A stretch of DNA of 64,000 nt from Taishania pollutisoli (lineage in GTDB: Bacteria > Bacteroidota > Bacteroidia > Flavobacteriales_D > Crocinitomicaceae). The notes beneath the pieces were generated by a model that saw only the letters and a program-made list of their open reading frames with translations, searched no databases and was not told the origin of the DNA. Location of the stretch: assembly GCF_014518315.1 (NCBI RefSeq), contig NZ_JACVEL010000006.1:177062-241061 (forward strand). Direction: 5' to 3'. Below are positions 23,942 through 32,644 of this stretch, one piece after another (the stretch's first letter is position 1; every line of letters starts with the position of its first letter). The position numbers and the translations under genes are program-made.

Positions 23942-26014
23942 TTATTTATTCACAATCAGTTTCTCTGTCCGCGTTGTACCTTCGTGAATAATTTCAACCA
24001 GGTATACCCCGTTTCTGAATAGAGTCAGACTAATTGTTTCCGTTTCCTTTGCCTTCGGATTTTCGAACACAATTCTCCCGGTCATATCCCGGACAACAAT
24101 CCGTGCATATTTAGGTACATTGCTGATCCGAACAGATTCACTTGCTGGATTCGGATAGACAGATAACTTCTTCATTTCCTGTTGCTCCACGCCTACATTA
24201 GAAATCAGATAACAGGTAGATGTAACGGTACAGCCATGTTCATTGATCACAGCAACCGCATAACTTCCATTCTGTTGAGGGGTAAATACGACTCCGACTG
24301 CTCCTGTTACAGGTGAATCTCCATTATTACAATCCAGCCATTGATAACTATATCCTTCTACTGCTGTAAGGGTTCCGCCATTGAACGTAACAGTTGCATC
24401 CGGTAATTCGTTTTCTGTCACTTCCATTATTTCCGAACCCGCATAACATTCATTGTTTTCTGCAACAGTCACCCAGTAATCTCCGGGCGTATTGACATAA
24501 ATAGATGCTGTAGTATCTCCGTTACTCCACATATATGAATAGCCGGGAAGCTCATCAACACTTAACTCCAGGCTGTCGCCCTGACAAAATGATGTGTTTC
24601 CTGCAAGTGCAGGTACCGGTGTATTGCAAATCCCGTACTGCGCCACAAAGGCCCGCGGCAAATTGGATCCTGAAAAAGAAGTCGACGGATCAAACTGTAC
24701 ACGTTCTTTAAAATAACCGGAGATAATAACATTCCCTCCGTTGCTGGCCTGCGTAAGATATTCACTGGTAACCCAACCCGAAGGAGCCCCTACAAACGGT
24801 GGTGGGCCTGCGACAATGTTATGTCCCCAGATCAGCGTACCATCCGGTGCATACTTCAAAAACATCGCATCGAGATCCCCCCCGATACACATCCCGTAAT
24901 TCCCGATCACATATACATTACCAATAGCATCTGTCAATAATTGATAGAAATAATCACAATGAATATAGGTATACCGGTTAACCCAGGCAATTTCACCATC
25001 TGATGCCCGAAGTTTCAACGTCACCCCATCTGCTTTGTTTACATCTCCATGTTTTGTAATCGAATGTCCGTTCAGATTAGCAGATCCCCCATAAAGACTA
25101 CCGCAGAAAAAGATATTTCCCGACGGATCTACGGACATACCTGTGAACGAAACAGATCCTGTTCCCGTATTGTTAAATGTTGTTTCCATTACACTATTTC
25201 CCTGAAGGTCATACTTGATCAGTTTACGCTCGGAATTGACATACCGGTACACATTGTACTGAGCATCCATATCAAAAAACTCATCTTCATACGATGAATA
25301 AGATGGATTCACAACCCCCAATTGATAGGCATTTAACAAGTTTCCTGCGTCATCATACGCAGCACGAAATGCATTCATACCTAATTGATTTCCAGCTGTC
25401 TCCAGTGTAAATCCGTTGTGAAAAGTAATCGAAGATTGAAAAATTCCGGCCACATAAATTTTCCCGCTCTGGTCAATCGTAATCGTCACATCCGTAGAAA
25501 AACCTCCGATCGACAATCCATTATAGTCAATTGCCCGGATCCATTGCGTTGAACCGTCAAGGTTGATCTGGATCAGGCAATAAGCTCCTTCGGGAGTAGA
25601 AGGTGTCGGAAAAGGAATGCCGTCAAAATGTTGTGTCGCCTGAAAATACGTAGCAATAATGTATAATTTATTGCCGTATGTCAGCATTTTATTAATCGTA
25701 AACGGAATTTTTTTAATCCAGATACCATTTCCGTTCTGATCGTATTTGATCAGGTAATTAGAAGCACCTCCTCCGGGGTTCAGATGCGTAATCGTAGTTC
25801 CGTTGATTGTGATACTTGTGTTAAATGATCCGCTCACATAGGTGTTATTCTGATTGTCGATTGCTAACGGTCCTGCAGTGGAGATTCCTGAATTAGTGAT
25901 AATCCGGGCCCATGCCAGATCAGGTACATTCTGCCCCAAAAGTACCGGTACGGAAAAGAATAAAATCAGGGGAAATAGTATCCGGCAAACACCGGATTTA
26001 AACGTTTGTTTCAT
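23942..26014 (-). CDS. T9SS-exported beta-propeller-like protein with C-terminal sorting domain
   Basis: A 690-aa secreted protein: signal peptide (residues 1-27), SBBP/NHL-like repeats with recurring D-x-x-G-N-x-Y/I-x-x-G strands (DNQNNTYVSGSF, DQSGKIYVAGIF, DPSGNIFFCGSL, DAIGNVYVIGNY) to about residue 460, two Ig-like segments (including YSYQWLDCNNGD), and a type A T9SS sorting domain (LSVYPNPASESVRI to EKLIVNK, about residues 618-690). Likely released to, or anchored on, the cell surface. It is divergent from the FG-GAP gene with a 102-bp spacer. Confidence 0.88.
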   Translation of the reverse strand: MKQTFKSGVCRILFPLILFFSVPVLLGQNVPDLAWARIITNSGISTAGPLAIDNQNNTYVSGSFNTSITINGTTITHLNPGGGASNYLIKYDQNGNGIWIKKIPFTINKMLTYGNKLYIIATYFQATQHFDGIPFPTPSTPEGAYCLIQINLDGSTQWIRAIDYNGLSIGGFSTDVTITIDQSGKIYVAGIFQSSITFHNGFTLETAGNQLGMNAFRAAYDDAGNLLNAYQLGVVNPSYSSYEDEFFDMDAQYNVYRYVNSERKLIKYDLQGNSVMETTFNNTGTGSVSFTGMSVDPSGNIFFCGSLYGGSANLNGHSITKHGDVNKADGVTLKLRASDGEIAWVNRYTYIHCDYFYQLLTDAIGNVYVIGNYGMCIGGDLDAMFLKYAPDGTLIWGHNIVAGPPPFVGAPSGWVTSEYLTQASNGGNVIISGYFKERVQFDPSTSFSGSNLPRAFVAQYGICNTPVPALAGNTSFCQGDSLELSVDELPGYSYMWSNGDTTASIYVNTPGDYWVTVAENNECYAGSEIMEVTENELPDATVTFNGGTLTAVEGYSYQWLDCNNGDSPVTGAVGVVFTPQQNGSYAVAVINEHGCTVTSTCYLISNVGVEQQEMKKLSVYPNPASESVRISNVPKYARIVVRDMTGRIVFENPKAKETETISLTLFRNGVYLVEIIHEGTTRTEKLIVNK

Positions 26015-26116
26015 AGTATAATAGGATAATTCGTCGAGTAAATTTAGTTTTTTTCTTTCACAAAACCCTATTACTTTAAAAAATAATCTAAATTAGTGCT
26101 GTAATTACCTAATAGC

Positions 26117-28843
26117 ATGACTACAAAATACATAGCGTTATTTTTTTGCGCTTTTTTCACTACTACGTATAACTTTTCACAAGTTGTATTTGAAGAATAC
26201 ACATTTAAGGTGTTTGATCCAATCTATAAAAGTTCAATTGCACATTCAGATATAGACGGTGATGGGGACCAGGATGTATTTGTTACAGGTTATCATGAAA
26301 ATATTGCTGTCGCACGCCTGTATTCCAATGACGGTAACGGTGTATTTACAGAAGTCTCCGGAACACCATTTGAAGGTGTGAGTGTCGGTTCATCCGCTTT
26401 TGCAGATATAGACGGCGATGGGGATGAAGATTTGCTGGTGACCGGATATACGAATAATAATCAACGCCTGTCAAAATTATACAAAAACAATGGTTCCGGT
26501 GTTTTCTCAGAAGTACCGGGAACTCCGTTTGATCCTGTTAGTTTCAGTACTGTTACTTTTATCGACATTGACAATGATAGTGATCAAGATGTTTTGATTA
26601 CCGGATACACTAGCTCCAATCAACGCATCTCAAAATTGTATCTGAATGACGGAACAGGGACTTTTTCCCTTGTCGCAGGAACTCCGTTTGAAGGGGTAAG
26701 TTTCGGAGCAATAGCTTTTGCCGACATCAATAATGATGGCAACCAGGATATACTGATTACCGGTGAAAATACAGCGGAACAACCCATCGCGAAGCTCTAT
26801 ACCAATAACGGTTCAGGTTCCTTTACGGAGGTGACAGGTCTGCCGTTTGAAGGGGTTTACAATTCTGCAGTAGCGTTTTCGGATATTGATAATGACGGTG
26901 ATCCGGATGTGATCATTACCGGAAAAAAGAATTACACACAGGACATCTCCAAATTATACAGAAACAATGGAAATGGTTCTTTCACAGTTATTGCAAGTCC
27001 TGCATTTGACGGCATGAGCTTAGGCTCAGTTGCATTTGCAGACATCGACAACGACAGTGATCCCGATTTACTGCTCATCGGACACAGTCCCTATACGTCG
27101 ACATTAATCGCCAAACTATACACCAATAACGGAACAGGGGGATACACCGAGCTGAATCACCAGGTATTAACCGGAGTTAAAAACGGAGCCATTACTTTTA
27201 TAGATGTCGACAACGATGGCGACCAGGATTTATTGGCTACAGGGTTGAATGCATTGAACAAAGGCTCTTCCAAACTGTACACCAACAATGGTGACGGAAC
27301 ATTTATAGACACGAGTGCTCCATTCATCGATTTATCGTACAGTGCAATTGCATTCGCAGATGTAGACAACGATGGTGATGAAGATGTATTGGTAACGGGT
27401 ACCAGTAACTTTAACGAAGGGATAACCGCACTCTATCTCAATGACGGAGCAGGTGTTTTTGAACGTGTATCCAATACTCCGTTTATCCAGGTTAAACGGG
27501 GAAGTATTGGTTTTTCAGACATCGACAATGACGGAGACATGGACTTATTTGTTACTGGCCAAAACGATTCCGGGCAAACACTTGCCAGAATGTATTCAAA
27601 CAACGGAGCCGGAATTTTCACCGAAATACCAGGGACATCGTTCATAGCCATCTTAGCCGGAGCAATTGCATTTGCAGACATTGATAATGATGGTGACGAA
27701 GACCTCTTTATTACAGGAAACAACGTCAATCAACCACTATCCAGATTATATATTAATAACGGAACCGGAACCTTTACGGTTTCCGGAGAAACATTCGCAA
27801 ACGTTTACTCCAGTTCAGTCGGTTTTTCAGACATTGATAACGACGGGGATCCGGATCTGCTCCTATTTGGTAGTTATGCTCCTGGTCAAACAAACAACAT
27901 CACCAAATTGTACCGAAACAATGGAGGAACTTTTTCAGAAATTACAGGCACTCCTTTTCAGAACCTGAGCACAGGATCAATCTCTTTTGCAGATGTAGAC
28001 GGAGACGGAGACGAAGATGTTGTCCTTGCAGGAAAAAACACCGCAGCACAAAACAGCACAAAACTTTACCTCAATGACGGAACAGGTAATTTTTCAGAAG
28101 ATGTAACAGTCCCATTCCTTGATGTTTTCTTTAGTTCCATCCGGTTTTCAGATGTGGACAACGATGGGGATCAGGATGTATTGGTTACTGGAATGATGGC
28201 ACAGGCAACAACCAACTTTTACCTCAACGACGGAACCGGCACGTTTACAGAATTTACAGCTGTTCCATTCGCTTCAATTGCGGCAGGAGCAGTCGCTTTT
28301 TCAGATATTGACAGCGATGGTGACATGGATGTGCTGATTTCAGGAGAAAAGCAAACAAAACTCTACCGAAACATAACATGTTTTTCAATTGATGTGAGTA
28401 CAAGTGTATCAGGAAATACGATTATTGCCAACGAATCAAATGCAACATATAGCTGGTTGGATTGCAACAACAATTACCTTCCGGTGGGTGTAACAACACA
28501 AAGTTTTTCACCTACGGTAAACGGAAGTTATGCCGTAGAGATTACACAACCCGGAGGATGCGTTTCCCGGTCTGCCTGTGTACAGATTTCTGAACTGGGA
28601 ATTCAATCTCACGGTACTGAAGAAGAACTGCTGTTATTTCCAAATCCGGCAGATCATACCGTAACGGTCAAGGCACCTTTTTCTGTTGAACATTATTCTG
28701 TTCTGGATATACAGGGACGCATTGTGAAAGAAGGAATGTTGAATAATGGTACAATTGATCTGAGTAACCTGGAGTCCGGAAGCTACCTGGTTAACTTTAA
28801 AACAGAAAAACAATCCGTTACCCGGCAAATTATCAAACGGTAG
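26117..28843 (+). CDS. T9SS-exported FG-GAP/VCBS repeat protein
   Basis: A 908-aa secreted protein with a signal peptide (residues 1-21). Fourteen repeats of about 50 aa follow, each with a calcium-loop-like F-x-D-I-D-N-D-G-D-x-D-x-L-x-T-G core and an intervening KLYxNNGxGxF strand (FG-GAP/VCBS pattern, forming propeller blades). Next is an Ig-like segment (SWLDCNNNYLPVG) similar to one in the divergent neighbour, then a T9SS sorting domain (LLLFPNPADHTVTV to QIIKR). Calcium binding and adhesion are inferred from the family. Confidence 0.9.
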   Translation: MTTKYIALFFCAFFTTTYNFSQVVFEEYTFKVFDPIYKSSIAHSDIDGDGDQDVFVTGYHENIAVARLYSNDGNGVFTEVSGTPFEGVSVGSSAFADIDGDGDEDLLVTGYTNNNQRLSKLYKNNGSGVFSEVPGTPFDPVSFSTVTFIDIDNDSDQDVLITGYTSSNQRISKLYLNDGTGTFSLVAGTPFEGVSFGAIAFADINNDGNQDILITGENTAEQPIAKLYTNNGSGSFTEVTGLPFEGVYNSAVAFSDIDNDGDPDVIITGKKNYTQDISKLYRNNGNGSFTVIASPAFDGMSLGSVAFADIDNDSDPDLLLIGHSPYTSTLIAKLYTNNGTGGYTELNHQVLTGVKNGAITFIDVDNDGDQDLLATGLNALNKGSSKLYTNNGDGTFIDTSAPFIDLSYSAIAFADVDNDGDEDVLVTGTSNFNEGITALYLNDGAGVFERVSNTPFIQVKRGSIGFSDIDNDGDMDLFVTGQNDSGQTLARMYSNNGAGIFTEIPGTSFIAILAGAIAFADIDNDGDEDLFITGNNVNQPLSRLYINNGTGTFTVSGETFANVYSSSVGFSDIDNDGDPDLLLFGSYAPGQTNNITKLYRNNGGTFSEITGTPFQNLSTGSISFADVDGDGDEDVVLAGKNTAAQNSTKLYLNDGTGNFSEDVTVPFLDVFFSSIRFSDVDNDGDQDVLVTGMMAQATTNFYLNDGTGTFTEFTAVPFASIAAGAVAFSDIDSDGDMDVLISGEKQTKLYRNITCFSIDVSTSVSGNTIIANESNATYSWLDCNNNYLPVGVTTQSFSPTVNGSYAVEITQPGGCVSRSACVQISELGIQSHGTEEELLLFPNPADHTVTVKAPFSVEHYSVLDIQGRIVKEGMLNNGTIDLSNLESGSYLVNFKTEKQSVTRQIIKR

Positions 28844-28960
28844 TTGTATCCTGTAACCTGTTCGATTTCAAATACAAGTTGTTAAAAAAATAACCTGTTT
28901 GTTTATCCTGATCTGCTATTGTTTTCATAATATTGAATACAAACTAAAAACTAAACAAAC

Positions 28961-29761
28961 ATGGCAACGAAGAAAAAAATCGTACAGGTTGACGGGGAAC
29001 GCACTACTTCAACTCCTGATACGACCGGAGAACGCCCGGGATTTTCACCTACAAAAGAAGCGAAAGGAAGGGCAACACAATTGCGACTGATTGCCGGAAT
29101 TCTCTGGATACTGGGCATTGGTGCGCAAGTGTGGGCAATTACACTCTTGTTCAAACAACCAATCACCATGTGGTTGATCATTACACTCATCGCGGCCGAT
29201 CTTGCCCTGGTGGTTACCGGTTCCATGTTGTGGAAAAAATCAAACCGACTGGACCCTGCTTCGGAAAAAAATGCGTTTCGTTTCTTTCTGCAAAGTCAAT
29301 TGGGGATGGTTACTGCTGTTATCGCTTTCCTGCCGTTGGTTATCTTTATTTTAACCAACAAAAATATTGACGGGAAACAAAAAGCGATCCTGGGAAGCAT
29401 TGCCGGTGTTGCGCTATTGATTGCAGGAATTACCGGTTATGATTTCAATCCACCTTCTGTAGAAGAATATACCAACCAAACACATGAAGTAGAAGATCTG
29501 AACGACGGAACAGATGCCGTTTACTGGACAAAATCCGGGACGCGTTACCACTTATCCGATTCCTGTTCGTATATCAATACGGATAAAACAGCTGAAATTT
29601 TTACGGGAACCGTTGCGCAGGCGAGGGAATTAAAAAACATTACCGAATTGTGTAATTTGTGCAAAACAAGAGCAGAAAAAGCAGGTCAATTACCTGAAAA
29701 CACCACATCAGATGCCATTCAGGAAGGTGTCGAAAAAGTTACAGAGCTGGTAGAACAATAA
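28961..29761 (+). CDS. Four-helix membrane protein of unknown function with conserved Cys pairs
   Basis: A 266-aa protein. A polar N-terminus (about 40 residues) is followed by membrane segments at about residues 43-62, 66-87, 108-129 and 141-158. A soluble C-terminal domain carries C202 (DSCSYI) and a CNLC pair (TELCNLCKTRAEKAGQ) preceded by YHLSDSC, reminiscent of a small metal-binding site. The SGTRYHLSDSCSYI segment resembles short domains seen at the end of several Bacteroidota and Firmicutes membrane proteins. No function assigned. Confidence 0.7.
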   Translation: MATKKKIVQVDGERTTSTPDTTGERPGFSPTKEAKGRATQLRLIAGILWILGIGAQVWAITLLFKQPITMWLIITLIAADLALVVTGSMLWKKSNRLDPASEKNAFRFFLQSQLGMVTAVIAFLPLVIFILTNKNIDGKQKAILGSIAGVALLIAGITGYDFNPPSVEEYTNQTHEVEDLNDGTDAVYWTKSGTRYHLSDSCSYINTDKTAEIFTGTVAQARELKNITELCNLCKTRAEKAGQLPENTTSDAIQEGVEKVTELVEQ

Positions 29762-29782
29762 GTTACCTCGATACAAAACATG

Positions 29783-29825
29783 AAAAAAGCGAGGTTGTCA
29801 AGTTGTTACAAACCTCGCTTTTTCC
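29783..29825. terminator. Bidirectional intrinsic terminator
   Basis: AAAAAGCGAGGTT (29784-29796) pairs perfectly with AACCTCGCTTTTT (29811-29823) around a 14-nt loop. A-run and T-run flank both arms, so it can serve both convergent genes. Confidence 0.85.
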
Positions 29826-29838
29826 CTTTAAAAACCGG

Positions 29839-30537
29839 TTAATTTTCAACAACCAGGCGAATAGAAATAAACTGTGCGTCTTTTGTGAAATTCAGAAGAT
29901 ACATGCCATTTCGGACAGCACTTAAATCCAGTGTTTGCCCCAATGGAACAAGTGATTTTACTTCTTTACCATCCGGTGACAACAAACGAACTTCGCCATC
30001 GGGAACAACACTTAAAGTTACGCTGTTTTTTGCCGGATTCGGACTCACAGCAATCAGTTCTGTTTGCAACTGATTGATTCCAGCCGTATTCTCTACGACC
30101 TCAATCCATACACAACTTCTGTTATCACTGATCTCTGGATCTGTAACAGGATCTGCTGCATTGACCGGAATGACTGAAAAACATGCTTCTACCATCGAAT
30201 TTTCAGTGCCGTCTCCATACACCATAAAGTGAGAAATCTGAGCAGAATCTCCAACAGGGATATCTATTCCTGTTTTTACAATGTGGTTTTCACCTCCCGG
30301 AAGGAATTCCAGCGTATCTGCATTCTGAGTGATGTATAAGAGAAGTGAATCACCGGCATTGATCGCTTCGCTCCCCTGATTTTTCACCTTCAGTATAATG
30401 TTATACGGGGTATTCATTGTAAATGTTGCCGGATCCGTTGACGGGTAAACAAGTTCTACCGACAGGTCAGCTGAGCGTTGTGCTCCGGACAGAAAACTTA
30501 GTCCTGAAAAAATGAATGTGCATACAATTGCTTTCAT
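29839..30537 (-). CDS. T9SS-exported CARDB-like protein
   Basis: A 232-aa secreted protein. It has a signal peptide (MKAIVCTFIFSGLSFLSGAQ), one CARDB-like beta-sandwich domain recognisable from NIILKVKNQGSEAINAGDSL (about residues 45-65), and a C-terminal sorting domain (ELIAVSPNPAKNSV to RLVVEN). The open frame extends to 30690, but the extra 51 residues lack a signal peptide, so the ATG at 30537 is chosen. Probably a cell-surface or released protein; no enzyme signature. Confidence 0.82.
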   Translation of the reverse strand: MKAIVCTFIFSGLSFLSGAQRSADLSVELVYPSTDPATFTMNTPYNIILKVKNQGSEAINAGDSLLLYITQNADTLEFLPGGENHIVKTGIDIPVGDSAQISHFMVYGDGTENSMVEACFSVIPVNAADPVTDPEISDNRSCVWIEVVENTAGINQLQTELIAVSPNPAKNSVTLSVVPDGEVRLLSPDGKEVKSLVPLGQTLDLSAVRNGMYLLNFTKDAQFISIRLVVEN

Positions 30538-30693
30538 AGGCGTAATAGATTTAATTGAACAAAAATTGATTAGTTGACTAACTCTGACAAAACTAAAATA
30601 TTCATTGCAAGAATCTTCCGCACTTGACTCAAGTGTAGTAGTTACCGATTCATACAGTACTTGTATTGAGTTACAGATAAATATGACCATATA

Positions 30694-30727
30694 GCTCTAT
30701 CGCAATATCGTCATATTGCGATAGAGC
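30694..30727. repeat. Perfect 15-bp palindrome of the ATATCG family
   Basis: GCTCTATCGCAATAT and its exact inverse ATATTGCGATAGAGC surround a CGTC loop, 3 bases past the stop of the leftward steroid-reductase-like gene. There is no T-run, so it is more like an extragenic palindrome than a classic terminator, though it may block transcription. The core recurs at 52935-52970. Confidence 0.8.
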
Positions 30728-30730
30728 GAT

Positions 30731-31492
30731 TTACCAGATAAACGGGAATACAGCCTTACGCTCTTTCGGGTAATCCGGAAATTTTTCCTGGTACCACTTG
30801 TGATGAGAAACAGCACGTGGAACCAGATTGGCAAACGTCCAGACAAAAAATGCCAGTCCCGGTAAACTCCATGTTAAAATCGCAAACCCGGCCCATTCAA
30901 CGACTTCACCCAACAAATTCGGGCAGCTCACATAACGGAACAACCCTTTTTGAGGAATCTTATATCCTGTTTCTCCCGGTTTTCGAAGGTGGATTAAGGT
31001 ATTATCGGATTGCCAATTGATGAACATTCCTACGGCAAAGATCAATGTGCCGATGATGAACTGAGGAGTCAGCAACCATTCCACCGGATACACCACAAAT
31101 TCTCCCAGGTAGTAGCCAATCAAAAAGCCATTCACAAGATTGAAACACATCGCCATCAATGTAATTGTAAGCGGCATTTTTTTGCCATTGGTTTGAATCC
31201 GAAGCGGGAAAATAATACTCCTGTTGACATAATGCAATGCAAAAAACCCCACAATAATACCATTGACCAGCGAGATCGTGTTGGTCCCCTTGTACAGGAA
31301 AAAAAACAATACCGCCAGGACAAAAAACTCCATAACAAACCACCCCAGTTTGTTATCAATCAATGGCCCCCAGGTTGTCTTGGTATGCCTTCCGTAAGGA
31401 GCTGTAATAAAAAGTAATGCAATGAAGACAATTACCGCAACTGCGATCCATCCCCATGCAAACAACGTGTATTGTTCAAATGTCACTGTCAT
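30731..31492 (-). CDS. Steroid 5-alpha-reductase-like (3-oxo-5-alpha-steroid 4-dehydrogenase C-terminal) membrane protein
   Basis: A 253-aa protein with six or seven predicted membrane helices and the family signature in its C-terminal half: INWQSDNTLIHLRKPGETGYKIP, then GLFRYVSCPNLLGEVVEW, which carries the conserved NADPH-binding residues, and a final SHHKWYQEKFPDYPKERKA. Known members reduce the delta-4 double bond of 3-oxosteroids or similar enones at the membrane. The frame begins at 31549, but the ATG at 31492 is preferred and lies 4 bases after the upstream SDR stop. True substrate unknown. Confidence 0.83.
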   Translation of the reverse strand: MTVTFEQYTLFAWGWIAVAVIVFIALLFITAPYGRHTKTTWGPLIDNKLGWFVMEFFVLAVLFFFLYKGTNTISLVNGIIVGFFALHYVNRSIIFPLRIQTNGKKMPLTITLMAMCFNLVNGFLIGYYLGEFVVYPVEWLLTPQFIIGTLIFAVGMFINWQSDNTLIHLRKPGETGYKIPQKGLFRYVSCPNLLGEVVEWAGFAILTWSLPGLAFFVWTFANLVPRAVSHHKWYQEKFPDYPKERKAVFPFIW

Positions 31493-31496
31493 ATAC

Positions 31497-32474
31497 CTAT
31501 ATTCTTCTACTGTTTCTAAACCACTCAACCGTATCACTGAGTGTCTCACCTAATTCCCGCACCGAATATCCCAATTCTTTTTGTGCTTTAGTCGATAATG
31601 TTTGCTTGTTTCCATCCTGCAGGATATCAATATAAGCTTTGTCATACAACGGAGCCTTTTTCGTCAGATACGCATATGATTTTACAAACGGCAATCCAAC
31701 GCTGGCAACAAAAAGCGGTAATTCGACCAGTCGTTTTTTCGTTCCTTTTGCTTCCAGCACCAGGTTGGAAAATTCTTTTATCGTGTAATATTTCCCCCCC
31801 AGAATATAGGTTTCCCCTGCCCTGCCTTTTTCCAGCGCCAATACGGTCCCTCTGGCCATATCGCGAACATCCGCAAAATCAAATCCACCTTTTACAACTG
31901 CAGGAACGCTTCCCCTGTAAATATCAATGACGGCTTTTCCCAATTTTGAAGGTTTATGATCCGGAGGCCCCACTGCGGAAGTTGGGCAGACAATCACAAC
32001 ATGTTGTCCGTTTTTTGCCGCTTCCTGTGCCTGCATGTGTCCATCCCGTTTGGTTTGATCATAAAAAACCGATTTTTCCGTCACGAAATGACGTGTTTCA
32101 TCAATCGGCACATCGGATGGTTGATGATTGAATGCATGGATGGAACTGAAATGAACTACTTTTTTGACACCTGATTCACGTGCAATTTCCAACACATTCT
32201 TTGTCCCGGTAACATTGATATCATATACCTTCTGAACAAACGTATATCCCAATTCGATCATTCCCGCCGTATGGATGACCGCATCACATGCCTGCATCAG
32301 CTTCTCCAGGGAGGCACGATCCAGCACATTGCCTTTGATAAACGTTACAGGTAACTCACAAATCGCTTCACAATCATTGTAGACCAACGCCTGCACTTCG
32401 TATCCCTTGTTCAACAATTCCCTGCAAATGGCAGAACCGATATGTCCCGCAGCTCCTGTAACAGCAATTTTCAT
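31497..32474 (-). CDS. NAD-dependent epimerase/dehydratase (3-beta-HSD/NSDHL-like extended SDR)
   Basis: A 325-aa extended SDR. The TGAAGHIGSAICREL glycine-rich loop binds NAD(P), HTAGMIELGYTF is the second motif, and YDQTKRDGH contains the catalytic YxxxK. It resembles sterol and dihydroflavonol-type dehydrogenases (3-beta-HSD branch). It is co-transcribed with the steroid-reductase-like gene 4 bases away. The pairing suggests two consecutive redox steps on a cyclic or isoprenoid substrate, which is an inference. Confidence 0.83.
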   Translation of the reverse strand: MKIAVTGAAGHIGSAICRELLNKGYEVQALVYNDCEAICELPVTFIKGNVLDRASLEKLMQACDAVIHTAGMIELGYTFVQKVYDINVTGTKNVLEIARESGVKKVVHFSSIHAFNHQPSDVPIDETRHFVTEKSVFYDQTKRDGHMQAQEAAKNGQHVVIVCPTSAVGPPDHKPSKLGKAVIDIYRGSVPAVVKGGFDFADVRDMARGTVLALEKGRAGETYILGGKYYTIKEFSNLVLEAKGTKKRLVELPLFVASVGLPFVKSYAYLTKKAPLYDKAYIDILQDGNKQTLSTKAQKELGYSVRELGETLSDTVEWFRNSRRI

Positions 32475-32617
32475 AGCTCAAAATTAAAATAAATTGTATT
32501 AGCACATCATTTTCAACCAATATACAGACACAGCAAACGTTTATACATCGTCTGCAATTGTTTGTCAATTAGCGCGCTATTTTCAACGATAAATCAGGAG
32601 AAACCGGGCAAAACCTC

Positions 32618-32625
32618 TATCTTTG
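32618..32625 (+). promoter_or_regulatory. Probable -7 box for the L,D-transpeptidase gene
   Basis: TATCTTTG is an exact TAnnTTTG match, 19 bases before the ATG, predicting a leader of about 14 nt. It lies in the divergent spacer with the SDR gene. Confidence 0.6.
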
Positions 32626-32644
32626 TATCGTTATTGACCCCCAT

